From Pelargonium cotyledonis (taxonomy: Eukaryota > Streptophyta > Magnoliopsida > Geraniales > Geraniaceae): a stretch of DNA of 20,563 bases. Shown piece by piece: positions 1 through 10,100 of the stretch. The position numbers and the translations under genes are program-made. The notes below the pieces were generated by a model. The model did no database searches, was not told where the DNA came from, and was given only the letters and a program-made list of their open reading frames with translations. The DNA is taken from positions 1-20,563 of the forward strand of contig JAYMTA010001334.1 in assembly GCA_036897625.1 (NCBI GenBank). The letters are read 5' to 3'. Numbering within the stretch: the stretch's first letter is position 1; every line of letters starts with the position of its first letter.

Positions 1-600
1 ATTGGTAACTTTTTTGATCTAACACGAGTTAATTATAAATATTATCCTTATTTCACATCTACTAGAGTGTGACCTAACCCATGAATTTATTTTTATTTAA
101 GTGATTCATTCCTATGTCCTATTAACCAAAACTATATACTGTGTAGTTTAATCATCGTTTCAGCCTTTGCTACGTATAGTAGGCCCTCACATCAAAATTT
201 TGTATTGTAAAACGTTGTACGATTCGTTACAAATATATGAAATGTATATATTATTTGAGATTTCAAAAGTTTTAAGAACAATTAGCATAAAGTGATCTCA
301 AAGAAAAAATTTTATTCAAGATAACATTATGGATTAGAATATGAATGGCTAAACTATAAGATAAAATCAAGAGCGACAATATATATCTTAAAAAATGTTA
401 AAAAAATATGCACAATAATAAAATCAATCGAGACTGCAACTTGATCAACGCAAACAATGTATCATAGTCTTACGAACGACATAATGCTTTAGCGGCCCCG
501 AGTTAATTCAAGAGAGATCCAATTTATTTCATCTATTGTCCTATGAGGCAAAACCAAGATATTTTAGAAAATGAAAAGTAAAATCCAGCAAACTGTGGGT
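1..600. other. AT-rich upstream flank, no gene seen
   Basis: I see no coding exon, RNA gene or clear repeat here. The stretch is AT-rich with scattered short A and T runs. A short minus-strand open frame beginning further right (about 564-806) has no family resemblance and overlaps the promoter of the downstream methyltransferase gene, so I do not call it. The stretch is probably distal promoter or intergenic DNA. Confidence 0.6.
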
Positions 601-651
601 GGAAAATGAAAACAAAAGTCTCCAAGATATTGGAACCAATCAGACAAAGTG

Positions 652-660
652 ACACGTGGC
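652..660 (+). promoter_or_regulatory. G-box / ABRE-like element upstream of the PMT gene
   Basis: The sequence ACACGTGGC contains the palindrome CACGTG (653-658) and the ACGTGGC core of abscisic-acid response elements, bound in plants by bZIP or bHLH factors. It lies about 250-280 bp upstream of the likely transcription start. A CCAAT pentamer sits just upstream at 636-640. The gene's closest relatives include ERD3, named for early response to dehydration, so an ABRE is plausible, but function here is inferred from the motif alone. Confidence 0.5.
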
Positions 661-873
661 GTTTTAAGAATGGCTGGCAAAACGATAAACCAGCGTGACC
701 CTCGCTGATCATATATATGTATTTTAGCTTTCAAACAGTAAGGAAATGATTTGTAAAGTAAAGTAAAAAAAACAGAGGAAATGGAAATTACAGTAGAAAA
801 ATACAAGAATAAAGGATAAAAAGAGGAAAGAGAAGAAACAGAGGACGAGAAACAGGGGACAGCGAGGAGCTCA

Positions 874-907
874 TCTCTCTCTATCTCTATTTCTGCTCCT
901 TATTTAA
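874..907 (+). promoter_or_regulatory. Pyrimidine patch and TATA-like box of the PMT gene
   Basis: A CT-rich run (about 874-899, repeated CTCT/ATCT) is followed by TATTTAA at 901-907. These resemble the plant Y patch and a TATA-like box. They would put transcription start near 930-940 and a leader of about 90 nt before the first donor site. The order, with the pyrimidine patch upstream of the TATA-like box, is not the usual one, so the exact start is uncertain. Confidence 0.35.
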
Positions 908-1002
908 GCTACTGTGAGCTCCATAGATCTCACTCCCTACTCTGCTAATACTGTCCCTCCCTTTCTCTCTTGTTGGGTTTCTATTTTCTGGGAGTGAGAT
1001 CT

Positions 1003-1029
1003 ATGTACTCTGTTCCCATTTCTTGGTAA
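1003..1029 (+). promoter_or_regulatory. Short upstream ORF in the PMT leader
   Basis: An ATG at 1003 opens a very short frame at the end of leader exon 1. Unspliced it reads MYSVPISW and stops at TAA 1027-1029. If the leader intron is removed at the donor GTAAGC (1026), the junction TG + A makes TGA after seven residues. The frame therefore closes in either case, just ahead of the main start in the next exon. Such mini-uORFs can lower translation of the main frame; that role is inferred. Confidence 0.35.
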
Positions 1030-2399
1030 GCTTTTGTTTCAAGCTCACACCTTTACTTCAGGTACTCTTCTTTAACTTCCTTTTTTTAGTTTCCTCTCCC
1101 AGATCTTCGGATCTATTTATGTTTTTGTTCTGTTAAGGTGTTGGCATTGCTTCTGTAAAATCTGCCATTCTCTGGTTCACAGAATTTCATATTTTGGATT
1201 TAGATGGGTAGTGGAAGCTTGGTGTTTTCAGAAATAAACGATTTTTCCTGTTCTGGTTCACTTTGTTGCTGCAGATGTATTTTTCTATTTTTGACCAATT
1301 TGAGATATGGGTTTTCTGAAGAAAAGAAAAAGGAAGGGTTTTGGGACCTTTGTTTTTCCTCTCCCAAATCTTGTGAGAGTTTTATGATATGCTTTGGTGG
1401 GTATGGTTGGATCTTTGTGGGTTATGTATTTTATTTATTTGCTTATGATGTTTTCATGAGAGGCCATGCATCCATTATTGATTTACATGGGAAAAAACAA
1501 AGAGAACATGTGATTGGCAAATTGTGGCAATTCAATCCTGTAAAACACTAAAACCTTTTTTTTTTCCAGTTTGCTTTAATGTAAATGGTTAAATTACATG
1601 ATGCCTTGTCACCTTTTTTCCTGTTTTTAACTTTTCATTACGTTCAGTCTTTGGTGTACAGATCCATTGCTTCCTTTTTATTTTCCTTTCAACTTTGGTG
1701 GGGTTGAAGAGAAAGTAGTGATTAGTCTAGGCTGGCTTCAATAGTTTGGGACCCAATATCATGCGAGATATGTTTAGCTATGCCTGGCACCAAAAGTATA
1801 GTATGTCGGTAGTTGCTTTCAGATCTTGAAGTTTAGAGCTTTGCACTAGTCATTTTAATGGTTGATGTTTAGTATTGATTACATGGTATTTGTACTAATT
1901 TCTTTGATTTGAAACTTCCCTTCAGTTATTTCATCTCTTTCTTTGTTTCTTTTTCTGCTTTCCCTCTCTCTTATCCTTCACTTTAATACCCATGAACTGC
2001 TTCTGTTCTTGAAATGGCATCTGTCAAATGAATTGGGCTTCTTCACTCTTCCATTGTCTACAATTAGGTAATTGATATATGGGTTTTGTTTTTACTTTTT
2101 CCATGATGTTGTTGCATAACATAAAACAGTCATTTATGGGTTATCATATTTTCTTGGGGTTTCGTCTGTAAATTTGGTTAACCAGGGAGTTTTGAATGTG
2201 ATGCTTAGCTTGATCTATGCGAAGACATGAAAAGCATTGTAAGCTTTGGGGAGCGTAGAAATATCATGAAGCATGTTTGTTATGTTGGTGTGTGAAGAAG
2301 ATTGTTACCTTTTGTTTGCATGCTAGAATTGATCTGTTAATCTGGCAGAACTTGGAGATCAATATCATTATGAAATTCTAATAGATTCCATGTGTGCAG
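1026..2399 (+). other. Leader (5' UTR) intron of the PMT gene
   Basis: The likely donor is GTAAGC at 1026; an alternative is GTACTC at 1062. The acceptor is TGTGTGCAG ending at 2399, 22 nt before the ATG at 2422. The interior is T-rich with stops in all frames. The open frame at 1204-1551 shows no family similarity and lies wholly inside this intron. Long first introns in 5' UTRs are common in plant genes and often enhance expression. Confidence 0.55.
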
Positions 2400-2421
2400 A
2401 TAATTGATAACTTCTGAAGTC

Positions 2422-5335
2422 ATGAAGCATAGTAAAGATAAAGATGGGAAGCCAGTGCCTCAAAGTTCAAGGATGGTCCCCATGACAATTATGTTTTTTG
2501 TGCTTTGTGGGTTTTCATTTTACCTCGGTGGAATCTTCTGTTCTGATAAGAACAAATTTGTGGTGAGCAACACCAAAGATGTTTCAAGGGCAGCTCCCAA
2601 GGAGTCGACTGTTGCTCCTCTTCAACTTAAACCAGTTAATTTCCCTCAATGCAGTGCTGACTATCAGGACTACACTCCTTGCACTGATCCAAAGGTATCG
2701 CTTAATTGTAGATATGTTATTGTGCCGTACGCTGTCTTGATTGCGTATAACTGGTCTATTAGCATTTTGTAACTGTTGCTGATGCCGATGGTTTGTATTG
2801 GTATAGAGATGGAGGAAGTACAGTATGAAAAGACTTAGTTTCTTGGAGCGCCACTGCCCTCCTATATTTGAAAGGAAGGAATGCTTGGTTCCACCCCCAG
2901 ATGGTTACAAGTCCCCAATCAGATGGCCAAAGAGCAGGGGTCAATGTTGGTACAGGTATTGCTTGTTTCATGCCTTTGTAATTTCATGTCAAAGTGCTTT
3001 TCTCGGCTTCAAGTGCGTATTTAGTAGTATACTACTTTGTTGGACAACTAACTGAGTTTAGGATGTGGAAATGTCAGGAATGTGCCATATGATTGGATTA
3101 ACAAGAAAAAATCTAACCAGCATTGGCTGGGGAAAGAAGGGGATAAGTTCCTTTTTCCTGGTGGGGGTACTATGTTTCCAAATGGTGTCAGTGCTTACGT
3201 TGATTTGATGCAAGATCTGATACCTGGAATGAAAGATGGATCTGTTCGAACTGCAATTGATACTGGATGCGGGGTAAACTCTTTTTTCTTTTCTGTTTTC
3301 TGTTATATGAAACTTGTCATAAGTTGCAGGGTAGTTGAGTTCCTATACTGCATATGATTTTCTCATTTGAGTGAGAGTATCTTTCATTATTTCCATATCT
3401 TGATAAAAAGAAAGTATAAAAGAAAGAAAAAAGAAATGTTGTTTACGATATCCGGATGATTGCATGAGTTATTGAATATGTTCTAGATTTGATTCTGATT
3501 CTGTTTCCAGGTCGCTAGCTGGGGAGGTGATCTGCTAGACCGTGGGATCCTCACGGTTTCTCTTGCCCCGAGAGATAATCATGAAGCTCAAGTTCAGTTT
3601 GCTTTAGAACGTGGAATTCCAGCAATCCTTGGCATCATTTCTACGCAGCGTCTTCCTTTCCCCTCTAATTCATTTGATATGGCTCATTGCTCAAGATGTC
3701 TTATCCCATGGACAGAATTCGGTGAGTCCTCTATCAAATTGTTAATTACATTCAACAAATTGTAGATGTATTTTGGCAAATATAGTTTCAATCTGTTTGA
3801 TTAATCTTGGAGGTTTTATGTTTTGGCCTATGGAAATCAAGATTTGTGAATGACATTGCTTTTATGTTTCTTCAACATCTAGATTGTGTCCAAATTATTC
3901 TTTCATATTACATTTCTTATGAAATCAATTATTTATCACACATTATCTTTTCCTACTTGATTATAATCCATTTGATCCTTGTCCTCTCAGGTGGAATATA
4001 CCTCCTAGAAATACACCGTATACTTCGTCCAGGGGGTTTCTGGGTATTGTCAGGTCCACCAGTTAACTATGAACGCCGCTGGAGAGGATGGAACACAACC
4101 GTGGAAGAGCAAAAATTAGACTACGACAAGTTGCAGGACTTGCTTTCTTCAATGTGCTTCACATTATTCAACAAAAAGGACAACATTGCAGTGTGGCAAA
4201 AGTCTTCAGATAGTAGTTGCTACAATAAGCATAGTGACCCAGACGTCTATCCGCGCAAGTGCGATGACAGTCTAGAACCAGATGCAGCATGGTACACTCC
4301 TCTTCGCCCATGTGTAGTTGTTCCAAGCCCAAAATTCAAGAAATCAGATTTGCAGTCCCTCCCAAGATGGCCACAACGGCTGAATGTAGCACCTGAGCGC
4401 ATCTCAGAAACTCACGGTGGTGGTGCTGGTGCAATGAAGCACGATGACACTAAATGGAAGATTCGAGTCAAGCACTACAAGAAGCTACTACCAGCTCTCG
4501 GGACTGATAAGATCAGGAATGTAATGGACATGAACACTGTTTTTGGAGGCTTTGCTGCAGCAGTGATTGATGATCCCTTGTGGGTCATGAACGTGGTGTC
4601 TTCCTACGCTCCTAATACACTCGCCACAGTATATGACCGCGGTCTCATTGGAACTTACCAAGATTGGTAAATGTCCATACATTATCTTTCTTATGGGGTT
4701 ATTAAATCTTGGCTACTGTAAATATTGAGTCATTTGTTCGATATTTGGCAGGTGTGAAGCTTTCTCAACTTATCCCCGAACATACGATCTCCTCCACCTT
4801 GATGGCCTCTTTACCTCAGAAAGCCACAGGTAATGACCTTGGAACTATATAAACATCTTTTGTTTTGTCGAACATATCGATTTACACTTAGACAAGACCT
4901 CATATGACATATATAGGGATCGCATATAGGTTTTACCATGGAAAATGTCTGAATCAGTGTACTTATGGGGACACAAAGTTCACACTTACCTTGTAACAAA
5001 TAAGTTTGGAGGTCTAGTTTAATAATAGCCTAGATTAGAATATGTGTCTTGTGGCCCATAGTGTGACTATGATTTATTCATGTTGTCCAAATGGTACTGA
5101 TGAAAATAGTGAAAACTTGGGCAGATGTGAGATGAAGTATGTGCTGTTGGAGATGGATCGAATCCTACGTCCCAACGGGTATGCTATTATTCGGGAATCG
5201 AGCTATTTTGTGGATGCTGTAGCTACCATTGCCAAGGGGATGAAATGGGGATGCCACAAAGAAGACACAGAGTATGGTGTGGACAAGGAGAAGATTTTGG
5301 TTTGCCAGAAAAAGCTCTGGTACTCGTCTAGATAA
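2422..5335 (+). CDS. PMT21: Probable pectin-type methyltransferase, PMT20/PMT21 (ERD3) subfamily; 7 coding exons
   Basis: Exons 2422-2694, 2807-2955, 3078-3273, 3511-3721, 3991-4666, 4752-4829 and 5125-5335 join in phase to 597 residues; Arabidopsis relatives are about 600. All introns are GT-AG. The start is the ATG giving [10 protein letters not shown]; no upstream in-frame ATG exists in the exon. A short cytosolic tail is followed by one hydrophobic segment (about 19-39, ending in LGGIFC), then a lumenal stem and the DUF248/Methyltransf_29 region from about residue 68. Visible family landmarks are [17 protein letters not shown], the SAM-binding motif DTGCG (202-206) with VASWGG after it, AHCSRC, LRPGG, VMDMN (454-458), a second LRPNG and the end KKLWYSSR. 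The family are Golgi type II proteins; QUA2 and QUA3 members are implicated in homogalacturonan methylation. Transfer to this protein, and the exact substrate, are inferred. PMT20 versus PMT21 cannot be separated by eye. Confidence 0.93.
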
Positions 5336-5620
5336 TGTACAAGTTCTGGCCAATTCGACGACTCTAAAGAGAGCAGATCAGAGGTTTAGTTTAATCTATA
5401 AGAAGAGAGGAAGATTCTTGAAACAAAATATTGTTGATTCAAAATTTTAGCTACCTTAATAATTTCTTCTTTTTTTTATATATATATTTTGTTAATTTAT
5501 AGTCTTTTGATATATATAGATGTATTTTTTACAAGGTTTCTTTCATGTACCTTTTTTTTTACCCTTTTGGGTTAAATGACTGGATCATCTTATGATGCTA
5601 TATTCTGCTTACATTCAATG
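5336..5620 (+). terminator. 3' UTR and polyadenylation region of the PMT gene
   Basis: After the TAA at 5333-5335 there is an AT-rich trailer. An AATAAT hexamer (5458-5463) is followed by a T-run and TATATATAT tract, and a second T-rich stretch lies near 5521-5570. These are typical plant near-upstream and U-rich polyadenylation signals. The exact cleavage site cannot be read from sequence alone. Confidence 0.4.
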
Positions 5621-6239
5621 TTGAAATCAGCTCAAATTTTACATTCTTTGAAACACAATTGGAGAAGGTTATTGCAGGATTCTTGATTATTTGAGTTAAT
5701 CATGTTCAAGAGGATGTGGAAGGTTAATTTCTGGTTTAAGTGTCTGAATTGTCAAAATTAGAGGAAGAAACAAAATAATATTAACTAATATTTTTCCTCT
5801 TCTTTGACTACTTTGTAATTTTATGCCCTCTATAAATTAAGTGCAAGTTGAATTTAGTTTTTCTAAGTAGTTGTATACAAAAAGAGTGTATGTGGCTATA
5901 TATGTAACCAAACCTATTAAATTTTGGCCAATATATAACTTGTTTTAATGGATTTTACAGTTTATAGTGGACTTATTGAACCTAAAATGATTAAATAAAA
6001 AAAAACTAATCCAATTTGGTCCGAATATATTATCAGACTATATCGAATCTCATATTTCATTTCGAAATCAAAACTAAATTCAATTTGAACCAAGGCTCGG
6101 CAAGGTAATTTCACAAACATTCATGTGGTTTGGTTCACAAACAGATGACTGTCCAATTTAAAAATTCATGACTTATAGCTCTTCTAAAATATTTGTACAT
6201 TACAATTAACTACCTTAAATTTATAGTATATCTCTCACC
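5621..6239. other. AT-rich intergenic stretch, nothing called
   Basis: There is no coding potential, RNA gene or strong repeat here. It is mostly A/T with several short A-runs. It separates the methyltransferase gene from the GC-rich island that precedes the CWF19-like gene. Confidence 0.6.
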
Positions 6240-6630
6240 GTGGCTAGGGTTAGCAGATAAAAATTCCTAGGGCGGCTGTGGCCCTTGTGGGCGGCGGCGC
6301 TAGTCTCTTGGTGATCGTTTTCTCTCTAGGAGTGTATTACTTGTAGAGCAATAAAGGGTGGTTAGAATTTTTCGTCTGTGGCGGCTAGGGCTTTTGCCTG
6401 TGGCGGTTCGGGCTCGACAAGTGGCGGCTATAAGGGGAGAAGGGAAGTATGGTTTGTCTTCTATCGTTTCCGAGTTGCGGGTTGTGTTCGGTAAGTAGGA
6501 GGCGGAATGTTTAGGGCGTCGGCAACGGAAGATTAAGGGCATTTAACTTAGTTTGGTTTATATTTCGCTACTCTATATAATGTTTTGTATTAGTTAATGG
6601 AGCTGTGATCTTTCCCTTTTGAAAAAAATA
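6240..6630 (+). mobile_element. Candidate non-LTR retroposon fragment (GC-rich island ending in an A-tract)
   Basis: Composition shifts abruptly from AT-rich to GC-rich at about 6240 and back after 6540. The 3' part (about 6585-6628) reads TTAATGGAGCTGTGATC..TTTCCCTTTTG then seven A's, which resembles the tail layout of plant LINE or SINE copies as I remember it. The flanks show only a weak possible target duplication: TACCTTAAATTTA near 6211-6225 against TACCATTTAATTTTA from 6629. The minus-strand open frame at 6300-6542 has no recognised domain. It could equally be an unrelated GC-rich repeat or part of the next gene's promoter. Confidence 0.25.
6378..6429 (+). repeat. Three spaced GTGGCGGYT repeats
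   Basis: GTGGCGGCT at 6378-6386, GTGGCGGTT at 6400-6408 and GTGGCGGCT at 6421-6429 recur at 22- and 21-nt spacing. A related GTGGCTAGGG lies near 6240 and a GGCGGCTGTGG near 6271. The array is degenerate outside the core. It lies inside the GC-rich island and may be a subterminal repeat of a mobile element. Confidence 0.45.
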
Positions 6631-6739
6631 CCATTTAATTTTAAACTTCAAATTTTATTCGGTAAAAGGTTTAAATTTTCGAATAATGATTTTATATGAA
6701 TTTGCGAAAATAAAAAAAAATCAATAGTTTTTCATATAG

Positions 6740-7011
6740 TATGATTTGGGTCGCCGAAGTGCGAACGGATCCGGGGTCGGGGCGTAGTCGGTGATCTAGG
6801 ATTTGCAGGGACAGTGAGTGAAAAGAAAAAAAAGAAAAGAGAAGGATCGAGGTCTCAAATATTGGGTTGAGAATAAAGGACCCTTTCCGAAGTCCAAACC
6901 AGCGTCGGCTCCGGCGAGACAGGCCGAATTTGATCGACCTCCATTAAGTCTACGGTCTACGGTCTACCAATATCTTCTTCCTCCACCTCCGTACCGCTCT
7001 GCACACTTTAG
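6740..7011 (+). promoter_or_regulatory. Promoter and first leader exon of the CWF19-like gene
   Basis: A GC-richer stretch, rich in CG dinucleotides, lies at about 6748-6800 and is followed by a pyrimidine-rich stretch (6970-7000) that ends in the donor TTAG|GTATAA at 7012. I see no convincing TATA box. This fits a TATA-less housekeeping promoter with the untranslated first exon ending at 7011. A small tandem of TCTACGG occurs at about 6948-6967. The transcription start is not determined. Confidence 0.4.
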
Positions 7012-7144
7012 GTATAATTTAATTGTCATTCGTATTCTAATTTAGTATCAGAATCAAATTCAAAATTGAACTATTGTATTTATTTTTTAATCTCCCAGCT
7101 CTCGAATTCCTAATTTTATATTGCTCTAATTTTGTCTGAAACAG
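7012..7144 (+). other. Leader intron of the CWF19-like gene
   Basis: The donor is GTATAA at 7012 and the acceptor GAAACAG ends at 7144, 15 nt before the ATG at 7160. The interior is T-rich. The short leader piece 7145-7159 has no upstream ATG. Confidence 0.5.
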
Positions 7145-7159
7145 TTCAGAATTCATACA

Positions 7160-10100
7160 ATGCTATCTGGAGTGAAGTTTATTTCCCGGGAAGAGATTGG
7201 CAAGGTAATTTACATAACTGTTTTTTTTTTTTGTGTGTTTGCATTGGTGAATATGGTGTTATTTTTGGTTAACCTGGTTGTTGTTAATTAGGGGGGGAAG
7301 AGTGAGAAGAAATCAGGAGGTAGTAGGAAGGAGAAGCATAGGAGAAAGAAGAGTTCTGGTAGCTCAGATGAAGATCAAAGGATAGAAAAAGTAAAGGGGA
7401 AGAGGAACAAGTGGTATTCCTCAGAGGAGTATTCATCTGATAGTGAGAGTGGAAGTGGAAGTGAGGATAGTCTGGACCGAAATAAAAAGAAGAGGCAGAG
7501 TGGGAAGAAAAAGAAATCGAAAAGCAGGAGAAAACATTACTCATCCGACGAGTCTTCTGATGATAATGGTAGGAAAGAGAGGAGTCGCAAGGGAAGCAAG
7601 AAAGGCGGAAGGAAAAAGGATGCAACAGGAAGTGATATGTCTGGTAGGTTTAGTTTTGATGTTTTGGCAACAAAAAAGTTGATGATGGGTGATGTATTTG
7701 TTGGATTTATGCTGTTTACTTGGGTTGTTGTTTAGATGATGATAAAGGAGATGACATGACGATCAAGAGAAAGGAAATGGGTTTGGACTGGATGCTAAGA
7801 CCTAAGGAGCCTACCCATACGGATAGTAAACTAGCTTCGATGGTTGTTGAGGATCAGCCAGAAGAAGCCTTGACCGATGAGGTATTCATTCCCTTGTTAT
7901 TTTTTGGCTATGATTCCATCAATTAAGTTAGACTGTTTAGTGAATTTTTCAGCTTTCTTGGAAGATGCAATATTTACACTATTCATTTTGGTTGGTTGCG
8001 TTCCTCAACTTTTTTAGGGCTTTTACTCTTGTGTTAACTGATTGGCTGTTGGTGTGCCTTTCTATATTGTATGTACATAATTATTGGTGGTATGCATGAT
8101 GCTCTGACATCCTTATCTGACTTTATTCTTAGGGCCTCGCATGAACATGTTAATCATTGTTTCAATTTTGCAGTTCTTCTTATTATGTGTCTTGGTTGCT
8201 TAGTCCTTAGCACTAGTTGTAATTCTTATCCTAATATTCTCATTCACCTTCTCACTCCAACTGGTCAATAATAAACAGTGTGAAAATTAGAAGCTCAATG
8301 ATATACATATACTCAACTATCACTTACTCGATGCAATCTCTTTAACAAAAACTATCCCTAGTAATGCTGTGTCATGTGCTACTGCTAGAAAGTTTAATTT
8401 TCTTTGCAAGTAAACATTGTTTTGTTTTTTTCCTGCTGAAATAAAATCTCCTCCTTCACCGCACTTTACAACCATTTCTATGTTTGAATAAAAGACGGGC
8501 AATTTCAATTAATTATTTTGATAACGTGTCAATCATTAAATGCATGAATAGATGAACTTTCTTGTCTATTTACTGCCAAGACTTTTTGTAGTTATTTATG
8601 GCCTTGAGCACATGGAATGGGAAATCGAACGCCAAATGGTGGCATATACATGAGATTCTTTGTTTGTGTGAGACATAGTAAATGTATGATTTGATTGCTA
8701 CTTATATTATTCCTTTGTTTTTACTAAGGTTGTATTTGTCACAGATAAAGAAGCCAAATCCCAGAGAATTGAATCCGTATTTTAAGGATAATGGGAGTGG
8801 TTATCCAGAAGAAGCAGGTGAGGCAAAAACTGATGGGAACCATCGTATTGCACCATCTGTTATTGGGGATGGAGGTGCAAGCTGGAGACTAAAGGCCTTG
8901 AAGCGTGCACAAGAGCAAGCTGCTCGAGAAGGACGAAAGCTTAATGAGGTATGCTACCGCCTCTTCAGATGATAACATGCTTGGCTCTGTCCTGTTTCTT
9001 CGCTGATTTGCACGTGGACAGGTTGTTGAAGAGCGGTGGGGTTCAGTTGGTCAATTGGCCGTCTCTGCAGCATCTCGCTCAGCCGCCCCATCTCGTGCTC
9101 ATCTACATGCCATAAGAAGCAGACAAAAAGATGTAGACAAGAAAAGTGATAAAGACATTGAAAAGGTTGGTTGAATGATCTGTGTTTGTTTGCTTCAACA
9201 TATTAGAAATGTCATAGAAGTATAAAACTAAAATTTTGTATGAAGACCTATGATACCTCACTAGTCTGTGACTGAATTGGCAAAAGAGTATTAGTAGAAA
9301 CATGTGCCTGAGATGCTATGCATTCAGATAAGGATTAATATGAGGTTGAGGAATCATCTGCCAAAAGTAAGGGGAGTGGCTACCAGTAGTACGAATCTTC
9401 ATTTGACTCACATGCAACAACAATTAGTTCATTAGACCAACTTTCCTTTCGTATGATAATTAGTTATTTCTCTGTGACACAAAAAGCAGAACCGGAGGAA
9501 GCTTTTCCCTTTTCCTTATACTTTACATGTTGTGGTTGTCAGAACACTGGTCGAGACTACTTGAAAGATGTATCTCTTCGTCCTCGTGATATGAAGGCTC
9601 CTAAGGTTCATAATAATTTATCGTGGGGAAAACGAAAATTGCCTAGTAAAGAAGCTGGAGTTATCTCTGCAGCTATGGCGACCTTAAACAAATTCTCAAA
9701 TGATGGTAGTTTTCTGCATGAACTTCAAAAGCAGAGTGATGGTGCTGACAACATAGGCCATACAAATTCTGAGGACAAGTTGGATTCAGGATTGGTTTCT
9801 TTAGAATCAGACAAACCTATCGAGGAAAATGCATTCGTTAAGGAGGGACTGAGTGCAAACCAATTGGCGGCTAAGGCTTTGCAACTTCGAATGAAAGGAA
9901 AACTTGAAGAAGCTGAGAAACTGATGGTAAGACTACTGTATCCCTTATACATAACTTTTTTATGTTCAGATTTCTGTGCTCCATGGTTATGTAGATGTTG
10001 CGAGTTGTTTTGCATGTGTTTTTCTCTTAGAACAGAATTTTTGTTGTTGTCTGTCTTGTGCACCTTGGTATTTTAGGCAGGATATATCTACCATCATCAA

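Noticed and set aside
564..806. Minus-strand open frame of 80 codons
   Set aside because: It overlaps the PMT promoter, has no recognised domain and has AT-rich composition typical of non-coding DNA.
1204..1551. 115-codon + strand open frame upstream of the PMT start
   Set aside because: It lies inside the leader intron, is low in complexity (Phe/Cys-rich from T-rich DNA) and has no family resemblance.
6300..6542. 80-codon Arg/Ser-rich minus-strand frame
   Set aside because: It lies in the GC-rich island and has no domain; the open frame may come from high GC content alone.
7284..7625. Ser/Phe/His-rich minus-strand frame opposite CWF19-like exon 2
   Set aside because: It is the complement of a Lys/Glu/Ser-rich repetitive coding exon, a usual shadow effect.
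8071..8271. 66-codon frame in CWF19-like intron 3
   Set aside because: It lies in an 863-nt intron, and exons 3 and 4 join in phase without it.
9453..9542. Upstream extension of the CWF19-like exon 6 frame (begins MIISYF)
   Set aside because: It is T-rich and hydrophobic, unlike the family; the acceptor at 9542 joins exon 5 in phase without it.
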